Shown one piece after another: positions 12,154 through 25,783 of a stretch of DNA of 64,000 nucleotides. How positions within the stretch are numbered: the stretch's first letter is position 1; each line of letters starts with the position of its first letter. A program made the translations under genes and the position numbers. The DNA is from Amyloporia xantha. Lineage: Eukaryota > Basidiomycota > Agaricomycetes > Polyporales > Adustoporiaceae. Below the pieces are notes generated by a model. That model made no database searches, was not told where the DNA came from, and saw only the letters and a list, made by a program, of their open reading frames with translations. The DNA is taken from assembly GCA_036971615.1 (NCBI GenBank), contig JAYKKR010000002.1:3534001-3598000 (forward strand), in the 5' to 3' direction.

Positions 12154-13011
12154 TTTAAGACAGAGAGCAGAGGGGGAGCTGCCAGTAGCTGGCTGAGAGC
12201 AGCAGACGGTCGTACACGACTGGGCGCTTGTGAGGGCGTTGTGGCGCGTAGCGCGTGTTTGTATCGGAGATTCATCGGCGACCAGATTCAAAGAGCGCGC
12301 CACGCACGCGATGGTGCCAAAAGCGGTAACTCGTGCATATGGCGCCTCTGAACGCCTGATAGAAAACCGAATGATGACCATGTCATTCGACCAGACAGTC
12401 CGCCCCTCTCAGTTCAACCGAGGGAACATCACTATATTCTGGTACGGATTTCCCCTCAATGGCCTCCCATCTGACATTTGCAGGTGATGGCAAGAGCCGA
12501 TCGGCAGGCTATCGCCAGGAGAGGGAGACATTTCATGTGAGCCGGTGTTTTCCAACGGTTATCTGATTATAAGTAATGTTCCAATTCTCGGTGCCCACAT
12601 CAAATAAGCCCTGACTAACAAAGTTCGCCGAATGGAGGGTTCCCAATTGCCAGGGTCCCATAATATTGGTTCCTGGCCAGGTGGGCGCGATATCTATGGC
12701 GAACGGGGCCCATTAATCTGCTGCAGAATGTTACTTGAGGCCGTGGGTATCCCATGTGCGGGACAGGCGTCAACAACAGCGCTGGCTGAGGTCGCCTAGC
12801 AGTGGACACAATTACGTACACGTCCCCTGTGAATCTCGGAATTCATGGAAGACTTGATTCTTCAGAGATAATAATCGTCTGTTTTGGGGAATATTGCACG
12901 CGAGAGAACTCTATTAGGGGAAATACTCGTTAAAACGAGGGCACTGTACGCTTGTCGCGCCCTTCCCCTTCCCCTCATCCCAATCTTTCCCGCTCCCTTA
13001 CGCGCCTTACC
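12154..13011. other. Divergent intergenic region, YOS9/AT-hook gene
   Basis: This 0.86 kb gap lies between two genes transcribed away from each other and should carry both promoters. A C/T-rich tract (about 12960-13005) immediately precedes the presumed AT-hook start at 13012. No protein-coding frame or RNA gene was recognised in it. Confidence 0.45.
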
Positions 13012-13592
13012 ATGTCGGCCTCCCCCGCCTGAAGATACTGGTGAGGAAGCTAAAGTAGATGAATTGGAGGAAACTGGTGGCGACGCAGAGCCAGGTCAGA
13101 GCCCGGATTATCCCTTTTCGTAGCAAGCGCCGTATCAATCCTGCTGTACTGACACGGTCAACCGTTTAGCAACAACCGAAGGAGAGCAGCCTCCCTCTCA
13201 AAAGCGTAAACGTGGACGCCCTCCGGGCAGCAGGAACAAGACTAAGAAGGATGCGCCGCCTGCTCCCGCAGGTGCGTCCGGGAGTTCTTCTACGGCAGCG
13301 GGGGCCTCTTCGGATACTCCCAAGAGGCCGAGAGGTAGACCGCCCAAGGTGAGTCGACTTCTCAACAGTACCGTCTCACCACATTCATCACCTTATATCC
13401 GACGTTTTGTAGAGGAAAGGGCCGGACGAGGATGCACCAGCCGAACCGAAACCGAAGCGCCCAAGAGGCCGTCCGCCTAAGAAGAAACCTGAAGCTCCTG
13501 CTGAGGACGATGGAGGTGACGCAGAGGCCGCAGCATCCAGTAGCTCGCCTAAGAGGAAGAGGGGAAGGCCCCGCAAGAACCCCAGTTCTTGA
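13012..13592 (+). CDS. Small AT-hook DNA-binding protein, 5' end out of frame as written
   Basis: Three exons are proposed: about 13012-13094, 13170-13348 and 13413-13592. They encode a short acidic N-terminus followed by four AT-hook cores: KRKRGRPPGS, KRPRGRPPK, KRPRGRPPKKK and KRKRGRPRK. AT-hooks insert into the minor groove of AT-rich DNA, so a chromatin role is likely, but the specific function is unknown. The exons join cleanly (CCA G|CA, then phase 0). The problem is the start. The only nearby ATG (13012, MSASPA) meets TGA after six codons, whereas the coding frame (PPEDTGEE...) is one base off and has no ATG upstream. Exon 1 is one base too long; one base fewer in the C5 run at 13022-13026 would restore a natural start. 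The first donor (GTCAGA at 13095) is weak. Confidence 0.72.
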
Positions 13593-14178
13593 TCGGTGTA
13601 TGATTTAGATGTTGCTGGATCCCTAAAGCTCGTCCTTTCCTGGTGGTTCTGCTCCTCACCATTTTCTACCGTAGTCCCTGTAGTCCTGATCTTGTGTCTT
13701 TTACGACCTGCTACGACCCTCCTTCAGATCTGGCCATCGACGCCTACCCACCGCTCATATGTTTCTTATTTCCCCATAATTCTACAAATGGCTTTGTGGT
13801 TGTGGTTGCTATCTCTCCTGTTGGTCGTTGTGTTCTCGAGGTTATTATTTCCCTCATCAGCTGTGCTGGTTGTAAATGGTTTCGAGTATAACTACGAATT
13901 AAAGCCGGCTGCAATCAGATCTCATATGACCTGTAATAACCGCATGTCGGGTAGACAATTTGACGTGAACGTGAGCTCAGTACATGATAGGCACCTAATC
14001 TCCACTGTATAATAATTGCCATAAACAAGGGGGCGAAGATCCCGCTTCAACAAAACAGAACTCAATACAATAGCGGCATTGCCGCGATGTGTTATGATTG
14101 GTGGGCTTCGGCGGTAGGCGTGCTAGAGGCAAATTCTTAGAGGTTGCCGTAACCTTCACGGGCATGAGGCACTTACCC
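13593..14178. other. Convergent intergenic region, AT-hook gene/KMO
   Basis: This T-rich gap holds the 3' UTRs of two convergent genes. Short frames in it have no recognisable content. No terminator or RNA gene was identified. Confidence 0.45.
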
Positions 14179-16113
<1,935 letters not shown>

Positions 16114-19100
16114 GGTGGTGGCCGTCTTGTGTACACCGAGAGAATGCTAAGACTGTATGACATATCAGATGTCATCAGAAAGCCGGAGAGCTCCGATATT
16201 GTACATTTTACCACAAGATTTCCGAGACAGGTAAGGGCTTCACGGTCTTTATATGCCTGCGTTCTTCGGGAACTGGAGGGTTGAAAGGTGAACTAGAAGA
16301 GACTGCAGTAGATTAAGAGGGCTTACCGCTGTTATTCTGTGTTTATATCTCACAGCGGTGGATTTTCCTTCTTGTTAAATGCCGAGTCGCTTCACTGTGC
16401 GATTGTTATCGGGCGTTTCTACCGAGCAGACGTATAGATAGCCTATATGAAGACTGCAAGCCCTAGAACTGACCCTAGTCTAAGGTTAATCCGCATCCTA
16501 ATCGGCCTGACCTAATTCGGCCAGATCTCGATTACGATTCACACCTTTCATTGATGGGCAAACAGTAAACTCGAATACGGTCGGACCTACTCCTTCCAGC
16601 TGCAGCCACCATGTGATATGATCCCGTTGTGAGCACTCACCATCGACGGTACCATTGTTACAACTGGCTGCTCCTGGTAAGAGCCATACTACTATCTCGT
16701 CTGGACCCTATTTGATTTGACCTTATCCGGATGGTCCGTCTATTTGTTTCATGAACGTGTAATTCCCGTGCCCCTTAGGCATAATTTTAGACACCCGGAG
16801 ATTGGTAAATCTCCACTTCTTCCAGTCGCCATGATTTTGGCCAGCACGAAATGACGTTCACAAGTCAGTTTCTACGAAAGTACTGGTCTTATGTCTCTCA
16901 GGAGCATCATGTTTTTTATATCTGCTGCTTACAGAGTCGTCTTATCAGCAAAAGCCGGAAATATTCCTCACCAAACATTAGAAAAGTAGACTCGCCTGTG
17001 CGGGTGCAAAAAATGACCGCGCAAGGTCTGTCTATTTTGCTGTACATCCACTACTTATAGGATGGTCTCCAAACAAATTGTCATCATATACCAATGACAT
17101 GAGAAAATTTTCAGGTACGTCAGCTGGGCGCCGTGAGTCCAATTCTCTCTACGCCTAATCTCTACGCCTCTAATAAATATTCTGAAATATACAGCATGCC
17201 GTCGACCCGCCCGGCCAAAAACAGGACGGTTGAGTCTTCTGAGCACTATGTTCATTTGACCGATGTGAGATGTGGTAATACAAGGTCTGACCTGGGTGTA
17301 TGTCTTACGTGCAGTCTGTATAGAAAGGCTTTTCTAGCCATCAATAAACTGAAACAAATGATCCTTTCAAATGCGGCCCCGGGGGCGCTCCCAGAGGCTC
17401 TCAGAAGCTGGAAAAACTTCTGCGGCTTGTCGACTTCTAAATGCCGGAGCCCATCACAGTTGACGCTCTGATTTTTCTGATCATATGGCGGGAACACATG
17501 CGGTGAGTACATTCATATGAAGCGTTGCCATGGTATTGGCATGACCAGAACATCTAGATCAGTATGGATGGAGAGCATTGTTGCCTACCGTGGAAGATGA
17601 AGTGCCATTGACAGTTCGTATCACACAATGATCCTTTTCGTTCATCACAGGCTGGCCGTTGACGCCGCGACGGGTCTTCTGCGTTCGACTAGGGTGTATC
17701 ACAAAATCTTCGAAGAATTCTTCATAGGTTCGGGGATTGACCTGAACGGAAACCTCTTTGGCTTAATTCTGGCGTCACGAGAACACATTAGGGCACTATT
17801 ATTGGCCGCCCGAATTGCCTTTGATCTTCCGGCCTGCCTGGTCAATGATACCGCCCTTCCTGGACATCTCCTGTCTGATTCGTTTATTTGGTCTATGGAG
17901 ATGTCTCTTTTGTCCGCTTGACACGAACGCTGGCGGCAGCCGCAATGCTGGAGTCTAACATTCTGAATCCGTTGTGCCCTCACTCTATATATTTACTGCT
18001 CTTTTCTCGCATGGATGATTGCTGAACCTATTTATCTCATGTCTCATGCAGAAACTTTTGTTATCTTTTACATTTCTAGCTGCAGCTTCCGGCCAACTTC
18101 GTGACTCACCACATGAGCGCGTATACTCAGGTACGCTTCAGCGTTGTGCGAAAATTCGCTGATTCCCGCAGGCTGTTCTGGGCTTCTATCTGGTATAAAA
18201 CGGCCGCATGTGACTGCAAACGAGAAGAAAGGAAATCCTAACCGTGGAATGCGCTCAAGATACCGGAATGTCTGCAGCGTTTGGGTTTCACTTGTGCTTT
18301 GCGCATGGACATCGACCATGGCGTCAATAACGCGTTCGCTCCAGGCCCTGGTGCATAATTTATGATGAAAAGAGAAGACCGTTGCTTCATTCTGCTATCG
18401 GTGAACCGCGCCCCGGTAGCGCTTGAGACCTCCGGTACCGCAGGACCGAAGCTCGCTCATGACATGCTTTAAACTTAGCTCATAAGTCCTCCAGTCGAGA
18501 ATGAATTCGTGCATGGCGGCCGGAGGCCTGCAGATGTACACACAGCGACTGAGCGTCGCCAACAGTGGCTTGGGCGAAATTAATTGATGTAAATCCGCAA
18601 AATATCATCTTACTACATTTCAGAAACAGACAACTCTGATGTTAAATTTACAGCAATCTGCAAAACGATAGGCCACCGCCAGGTTTCACAAAACATGCAC
18701 GTGAGAGCGGTCCGGGGAGCTGTAGGCTCTGGTACAGCGGACTGTGGGGCTCTTGCCGAGAGCCATTTGTACGGCATTTCTATTTATGGGACAAAGATAT
18801 CTGTTTTTGGAGTAAATTCGGAGCAAAAGGCTAGCTATTGGAGTCGGTACGTTGATGGCTGCACTTTCTGGTGGCGCCAGACGACATTGAAGCCCTCCCG
18901 GGGGTGTCACATGCTCGTTTGTTTTTCCCTGAGCAATGGCCTATCGTTTTGCAGATTGCTGTAAACGAGTGACAGAATAACCATTTCGCTACTGCATTGA
19001 CCGATTCAGAACGATGTGAACCTGGTATTCATTATTGGACGCGTGACGCGCAGCCAAGCCAAGCGCGGTAGCCGCCGCCGAACCGGCATCAGATTTAGCG

Positions 19101-19238
19101 GCAGCCTCTTCACCTCTGACATAGTCGTAATTGCATTAGCAATCTCCTGTGGTGGCCTCCATCTCACGCTGTGCTAGAACCTAGTAGCTCTATTCCACTC
19201 ATTTCTACCCCACGGAGGAACATCTGAGGCCTACATCC
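16114..19238. other. 3.1 kb poorly coding stretch, possible decayed genes
   Basis: No complete gene could be assembled here. The DNA is more AT-rich than the flanking genes, especially 16.3-17.1 kb. Some frames look marginally coding: minus strand about 18365-18080 (containing RAWSERVIDAMVDVHAQ and RYLERIPRLGFPFF, followed by a GTGAGT donor) and plus strand 17631-17921. They share no family I recognise and do not join into a longer protein. Old mobile-element or gene debris is possible; I saw no terminal repeats. The last 200 bases should contain the PIS1 promoter. Confidence 0.4.
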
Positions 19239-20246
19239 ATGACGAAGAAATCAGCCACGCGTAGAAGAGGGTCGATGGAACTGGTGGACCCGAAGGTCGC
19301 GGTCGATCTCGCGACAGCGCAGACATACTCAGAGAACGTCTTCCTCTTTGTTCCTAATCTTATAGGTAAGTAAACTATCGCTACACCGCGTCTTGTTCCC
19401 CCTGAATTTTAATGCTATTCTCCGTAGGGTACTCTCGGATCATACTTGCCGGGGTAGCTCTCTACTTTATGAGCTATCATCCCAAGTATTGTACTCTCGC
19501 TTACGGGATATCTTGTCTACTGGACGCTGCAGACGGGCATGCAGCGAGAGCGCTTGGGCAGACTTCGAAGTTCGGAGGAGTATTGGACATGGTGACTGAT
19601 CGGTGAGTGAGCCGTTAGACGTACTTTGTGTCGTCTGACGGACCCTTGAAGTTGCACAACATCATCGTTATTGTGCTATCTCTCTTCGGCATACCCAAAT
19701 TACGCGATGGTTTTCCAGGGTCTTATCGCTCTCGATTTCAGTAGCCATTACATGCACATGTACAGGTAAGTTGTTTGACCCGTCACCTTGCTTTCATTTG
19801 TCGACTCAGTAGTTTATCCATGTAGCTCCATCATTACTGGCTCTCGCAGTCACAAGCTCGTTACCAGCGACGTGAGCCGTATATTGAAATTGTACTATGA
19901 TTCTGTAAGTGGTCACAAGACACGTTATTCATCCTGCAGTTGCTCATTTCGCCCTTAGCGAACGTTGTTCGTGATGTGCGCAGGCAACGAAATGTTCTTC
20001 GTTGCCTTGTACCTCATGAAATGGGTGCACACCCCTCTTTCGACGTCGCTCGGTATGGACGTGGGATATTTGTCAGGGTTGACATGGCCCGAGACGATGG
20101 CAATGTTATGTTTCCCGATTTGTGCGTTCAAGAACATTATCAACGCTGTTCAACTTTGGAAGGCCTCAAAAATTCTGGTTGGCGTGGATTTAGCTGAACG
20201 AGCGCAGGCAAGAGAGGAGGAGGCACAGCGGGCGAAGAAGACTTGA
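19239..20246 (+). CDS. PIS1: CDP-diacylglycerol-inositol 3-phosphatidyltransferase (PI synthase)
   Basis: Exons 19239-19365, 19428-19602, 19652-19765, 19826-19904 and 19959-20246 give 260 residues. This integral ER-membrane enzyme joins myo-inositol to CDP-diacylglycerol, making phosphatidylinositol and CMP. The CDP-alcohol phosphatidyltransferase signature DGx2ARx8Gx3Dx3D is complete in the stretch from DGHAAR to VTDR, split by the intron after exon 2. Several hydrophobic segments follow, including FVMCAGNEMFFVALYLM. The C-terminal tail is charged (ERAQAREEEAQRAKKT), as usual for fungal Pis1. The start is the first in-frame ATG and gives MTKKSATRRRG, a typical lysine/arginine-rich cytosolic N-terminus. 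PIK1, which phosphorylates this product, lies about 31 kb downstream. Confidence 0.94.
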
Positions 20247-20544
20247 TAAGAATTCATGTACCTCGTGCGACGAACGGTCCGTATCGCAAGCTGATTTGTG
20301 GTCCGTCGTAGACTTCGCACACAATTTCTACCATAGTATTCATATGTTTCCCGTGTAATCTACTGGGTGGCCTTCTTTATTGCTTTTTTCTAATACTCAA
20401 ATTTCATTTCGAATACTGTACCTGCTTGAAAGTCGAGTCACGAGATTTGAGTGAGGGATTACGACAAGCGCTAATAAAGCTTCGGTGTCCGTCTTGCGCA
20501 CTGTACTATCCGTCCTGAAGGCGGACGGGCTACTCTCTTGTTGA

Positions 20545-23500
20545 ATGCGGTCTCAGCTACTAACGCGTCGGACACGGTCATTGGTAAAGACCCAGTCTAT
20601 TCACCACCGTGCCCTCCTCTCGTCTACTCACGCCCTTCGCTATCCTCGTAAAGACCCGTCAGGTTCACCTCAGACCGCTCCTCGACTATCCAAACGTGCC
20701 TCTTCGTCAGCGACCCCATCCGCCGACTCTGATGCTCCTACGCCATCTGCGTTGCCAGGTCCTGAAGAGCCACCCGATGATGCAGAGGACAAGCCAAAAC
20801 GCCGAACGAGGACTTCCACCTCAAGTAAGGACGTCGACCCTTCTCCACCGCTTCCGAAGGGATTAGAAATCCTATGGACGCCAGGCAGCGATCCAGCTGA
20901 CCCGTTATCCTCGCCTCATACTCATGCGTTGCCACCGCCGGAGATACTGGATGAGATTGTCCATAATTTCCACATCACATTGCATCCACGAACGCAGCAC
21001 GGAGCCACCTACGCTCCGACGTCGGGACCTCTCGTTGAGCCAACATTTGCACTGTATTCTCCAATAGAAGGAGGTGACATATATGTGGATGAGACCGTCC
21101 GCGAATTAGCCCGCCGAACGGGTGCGGACGTCGTGATCATAGATGCTGTTCAGCTCGCTGCTGGTGCTTCGGGGCAGTTTGGCAAAGGTGCCATATCACG
21201 TTTTGTTCTATCATTCGCGAAACTCATACGGACTTCTTATTTAGCTGCTTCCGTACTGCACCTTCCCAATAACCCTCTGCATCTCTCGTCGTCTTCTGCA
21301 CCACCAACCCGTAGCAATGCCCGTCCAGCACCTGTATACGATGATGACGACTGGGATGACTCACCCTCTTTCATGATGCCCTCACGCATGACATTGCAGG
21401 TATTGACCCCCGTATTATCACGGCCAGGTCGTCCCGTTTTAACACCGGCTCCGAGGAACGGCTCGATGGCAAAACTCAAACAATTTTTTGACGATCTTAT
21501 TAATGTAACTGCTGAATCTAATGCATCAGAACGATCTTCTGACACTTCACCACCGCCACCGGCTCGGAGACCGCGAATAGTCTACATTCGTGATTTTGCG
21601 ACTCTTGCCCCATCCTCATCAATTTGGTATCCCGCACTTCTTGCTGCTGTACGACAGCGGCGTCAAGGGCCGATATTACGGCCGTCGTCGCCAGTGGTAA
21701 ACCCAACGACAATCATGTTCGGTATCACTCCCTCTATCATTCCACCTCTTTCTACGACAAGTTCAACAGGACCGGGTCAGCAAGGCCTTATGAATATGCT
21801 GATGTCACGCCACGGTGCTTCCTCTACCGGGTCAGTTGCCAATAAGCCTCACAAGTCGGAGTATGGAGAAGATTCTGCCAGCGACAAAGCTCGCGAGAGG
21901 CGTATGATGGCTCGTCTGAAGAGGTGGGCTCGAGGAGATGCTACTTCGCAAGACCTGCCTCGACTCACAGCTGGTGAAGACACTGAGGACCCCAATCAAC
22001 CCAAAGGCAAGCCTGACATTGTCATTGTAGGTGGGCCCGAGGGCATGGGCGGTCTGCCTTCAATGATTGGGTCTACTCTGTCTGGCATGTCACCGAGTAG
22101 TTTTGGCCGCACCCGCAGTGATTCGAACAATCCGGACGCTTCTACCCGCTTCTTCCGCACGTCGCTCGTAGTCCCCAACGTACGCACTCCTTCATTGGAG
22201 CGAGCCACTCGGATGGCGCGCCGTAGAGAAATTAACGAGCTGACCACGCGCATGGCCGTCGCTGCCGTCGGTGGTGAGCTGGGCAAGATGGAACCAATCG
22301 AAGAACTGGAAGAGAATCTCGAACAACCGGCGGCGAAAGATAAGGAGCAACGTATGTGGGAAGAATGGGGCAAGGTCGTTGAACCGTGGTCGATCGTCCG
22401 ACGCATTGCAGACAGAGCAGTGGGCAGCGTCGTCGCTGAGCAGGGTGGGCCCGTTCAATCATTGGAGCCTACTCCTATACCCTGGTCTACCATCTACGAG
22501 GCTTGGGCTATGGACAGAACTGCTCAGGATCTCTGGAAGTCTGTGTTGACAGAGACGCCTGGAAAAGTTCTCCGCGAGTACGACGAAGAAGACGAAGGGA
22601 AGAACGCGGATGACGAAGATGGAAGTAGTGCCGACGAGGTTATAGAGCGCGTCAAACGCGATCCTGACTTGGATCAGCATGAGGCGCGTTTGCTCGGCAG
22701 TATCGTCGATACGAGTGAGCTTTTCGTAGCATCGCTCATACTTAAACTCAGTACCTTCATTAGCTTCTCTGACAACAACTTTCAGTCAAGTGCACCTCCC
22801 TGAGCATACTATAGATGCTGTGCGGACTATTGTTTCTTTGCCGCTTCTGTTTCCTATGGCTTTCCAACACGGTCTTCTGAAAGAACACAGCATGACTGGA
22901 TGCCTCCTGTTCGGTCCACCAGGTACAGGTAAAACACTGGTTGTAAAAGCGCTTGCCAAAGAAGCTGGCTGTCGTATGCTGGCGATCAAACCTTCGGACG
23001 TAATGGACATGGTGAGTACACATCTGTAGTTTCTATGTTTGGTGTCTGAGCGTATTATTGTCCAGTACGTCGGGGAAGGAGAGAAGTTGGTCAGAGCTGT
23101 GTTCTCGCTCGCGCGAAAACTGTCTCCTTGCGTTGTCTTCATCGATGAGCTCGATGCCCTATTTGGCGCTCGCGTGTCTCGTGAATCCGGCGGCGGCATG
23201 GCTCATAGAGGAGTGATCACCGAGTTCATGCAAGAAATGGACGGCTTGAGATCTTCGAAGGACGACAACGTCATTGTGATTGGAGCGACTAACCGCCCAT
23301 TCGATCTCGACGATGCTGTTTTGCGTCGTCTTCCTCGTCGTCTTCTGGTAGATCTGCCGGGTGAAAAAGAACGACAAGGTAAGCGATGGCGCTCGATGGA
23401 TGTCCTGCATCTCGGCTAATGTCTACTATGACAGAGATCCTCAAGATTCTGATACGTGACGAGACGCTGTCTCCTGATATCGATCTCAAGAAACTGGCTA

Positions 23501-24123
23501 AGCAAACTGAAACTTTCTCGGGATCAGACCTTAAACGTAAGTCTTTATTCAATCGGTATTCAATAGGACCAGCTCATCCTCTCGAATAAGATCTCTGCGT
23601 TGCTGCAGTGCTAGATGCAGTCAAGGAACGAGTCAATGTACCTTGGCGGCCCTCATCCTCAGGCTCGCCCTCACCACCGCCTGTAGACGAGAAACAAGAT
23701 CAGTCGGGCTCGGGCACAGATGTAACTGTGGCTGATGTTTCCAACCCGACATCGGCATCTGACGAACCCTCTGCACCTTTGCCTTCGGCCACCACTATTG
23801 CACAGGATCAAGTCCAGGATAAGACCACCGTCGAGGCTGAAGTCCCTTTGCCTTCATACTCACGAACGATCTCATGGCGCAATTTCGAAAAGGCACTGAA
23901 AGAGATCACGCCTTCAGCGTCTGAAACGTTGGGCAGCCTTGCAGAACTACGCAAATGGAATGAAGAGTTCGGCGAAGGACGGAAGCAGCGAAAGCAGATG
24001 GTTTGGGGCAAAGGCAAATTCGGGTTCACGGTAGTGCCCGTTGATGAGCAGGGTCATGGCAAGGTGGAAGCTACACCCACTCATGCTGGATTAGATAGGA
24101 CAGTAGAGCCTGCTGTAGATTAA
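20545..24123 (+). CDS. MSP1/ATAD1-like AAA ATPase with long N-terminal extension
   Basis: Exons 20545-22714, 22764-23011, 23066-23378, 23435-23536 and 23591-24123 give 1121 residues. The N-terminus (MRSQLLTRRTRSLVKTQ) is basic and free of acidic residues, like a mitochondrial presequence. Residues to about 720 contain acidic and Pro/Ser-rich parts with no domain I recognise. A single AAA module follows: Walker A GPPGTGKT near 774, pore-loop region YVGEGEK, Walker B VVFIDELDAL near 828, and the second region of homology GATNRPFDLDDAVLRR near 879. The HLPEHTIDAVRTIVSLPLL block before Walker A is typical of the meiotic clade (MSP1, spastin, katanin, VPS4) and nearest MSP1. About 175 residues follow the module. 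A role in mitochondrial protein extraction is inference only. The stop lies just 65 bp from the convergent NSE1 stop. Confidence 0.85.
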
Positions 24124-24188
24124 TCTGCAAACCGACAGTACATATAAATCGCATAAAGCACGGTACATCGCCAACAATCAATTGAGGG

Positions 24189-25490
24189 TCATCGCCGTGT
24201 CTTGCGCTTTTGCGGTTTAGGCGGTGGCGTAGCTTCTTCCTCCTCATCAACGTCCATGCTCTCCTCGCGGACTGCTTTCTTTTTGCCCTTCTTTGCTTGA
24301 GTTTGCGGAGGTTGAGATGGCTGTGACGGCTGTGATTCGCCCGCATCCATATCCTCGTCCTCGTCTTCGTCACTTTCCGCCGTTGCCTTCCTTCTGGCCC
24401 GCCGCCTGCCTTGATCCTGCCCTTCTTTGAATGCGCCTTCCCCGACGGGAATGAGTTTGTTGATATTCGATCCGGTGGACCAGTTCTCGTTGCAGGTAGG
24501 GCACTTTCTGCTGACGCTTTGTGTACTTATCGAAGCAATGATTGTGCAGCCGAGTCTTGCACTGCGGCCTATAGCATGCGATGCCGCGAGTGATCACCTG
24601 CGACAGAGCGTGGGCTCATAACTAATGCACTATGGTCGAGATGACCCTGCTCACCTCCATGCAGATAGTACACTCCATGATTTCGTCAGGATATGTGTTT
24701 TTCAGATATTGCTGAAGCTCTAGCAGTGTACGGGCTGAAATCGAGTAACGGCCACGTCTGAAATAGCGCGCCATGAAGCGCGGTGACGAACACCAGAAGT
24801 AAGCCTTCCACCACTCACTTGCTTTTGACTAGCCAGCCTTTGGCTACGAAACTACCGAGCACAACCTCAGCCTGTGTCTTGGTCATAGTTCCCTTGAGCG
24901 CGTTCACTTCTCGCAAAGCGGCCAGAGAGGAGACCGAGTACGACTCATTCGGCGCCAGCATTATTTGCTCAACCTGAAAGCCCGTGGAGAAGAACATTGT
25001 TCAGAAAACGCGCCTTTAGCGAAGAGTGTGTGCATACCACTGCTCTGAAGTAAGCAATCTCCATGGGGGTATAGTCCGTGGCCATCTGAGCAATCTCGTC
25101 CCCCTTACGGTTCACCTTGAACATACAGTCTGCATGAGAGAGTGAGGATACACAAAGCAAGAGACTAGCTCACAAGCACAATCATCTCTTTGCCAGTGAT
25201 TTCATCATGCATCTGCGCGATCTCGAGGTTCAGCGGATTGAGAGTGTCGTTGATTCCTGAGATGAATCCATCCCAAGAGTTCCTGTCGTTCGAGAAATTG
25301 ATCTCAAGCGCGTCATTTGCAGCTAGAGCGTATCAGCATTGGTACTCCTGCCGGGATATAGGGAGAAACCGCCACCTTTGACTGTTTCGACGCATTTCTC
25401 CCAGATTTTGACCGCTAGTGACCGCGAAAGAACCCTACGGGATAAAACAGCCTGAAGGAAAAGACGCCTCACATCGTTGGAAGAGACCAT
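24189..25490 (-). CDS. NSE1: SMC5/6 complex subunit NSE1, RING frame interrupted
   Basis: Exons are 25490-25376, 25322-25174, 25115-25038, 24973-24819, 24757-24655 and 24597-24189, about 335 residues if read through one frame break. Nse1 is the RING subunit of the SMC5/6 complex, which works with Nse3/Nse4 in DNA repair and replication-fork stability. The N-terminal winged-helix region begins MVSSNDVRRLFLQAVL. The second winged helix includes MTKTQAEVVLGSFVAKGWL. The variant RING begins CTICMEVVTRGIACYRPQC and HNHCFDKYTKRQQK. At that point the frame fails: as written it continues VPYLQREL to a stop at 24370, whereas the next frame reads CPTCNENWSTGSNINKLIP and an acidic/basic tail to 24189. 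One base fewer in the AAA at 24505-24507 would complete the RING. No plausible intron removes it. Confidence 0.88.
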
Positions 25491-25530
25491 AACTGTAGCC
25501 TGCCTTAAGTATAAGGGAGAATAACAAGAG

Positions 25531-25565
25531 ACGCGTGAGAGGCGACGCGACGCGACGCGACGCGT
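25531..25565. promoter_or_regulatory. Paired ACGCGT elements upstream of NSE1
   Basis: Two ACGCGT hexamers (25531-25536 and 25560-25565) lie 41-75 bp upstream of the NSE1 start codon. ACGCGT is the MCB element bound by the MBF factor, which drives G1/S genes in ascomycete yeasts. Whether MBF works the same way in this fungus is inference. Between them runs a GCGAC pentamer tandem repeat. Confidence 0.4.
25542..25564. repeat. GCGAC pentanucleotide tandem repeat
   Basis: Four perfect GCGAC units plus a partial fifth (GCG) occur in the NSE1 upstream region. It overlaps the second ACGCGT. The tract is short but likely variable between strains. Confidence 0.85.
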
Positions 25566-25783
25566 CTCGGCTAGATCGAAGCCGTGTAAAGTCACCGCGA
25601 CACTGCAGCACTCGTTAAAGATATCCTCATTACATTGGTGCCTCGTCTAAAGTAGAGCATATTGTCCAGACCATCCATCAGTAATGTACTCGTCGTGTCG
25701 GATCATCTCCCAGCCATCCTGTAGCGTACGTAAGTCGTGACATTGGCAAGCGCGCGAGTTGTCGGAGACCACGGAATACACCC

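Noticed and set aside
17628..17983. Plus- and minus-strand open frames of about 95 codons
   Set aside because: Neither has a recognisable family, splice partners or a biased composition. They overlap each other on opposite strands, so I kept them only as part of a poorly coding region.
24370..24597. NSE1 truncated protein ending at 24370 as the real C-terminus
   Set aside because: The truncated frame lacks the last RING Cys pair. The alternative frame supplies it exactly and continues 100 codons with a typical acidic/basic tail.
25542..25564. GCGAC repeat considered as a CRISPR-like or structured element
   Set aside because: It is a simple pentamer microsatellite with no spacers, in a eukaryotic promoter.
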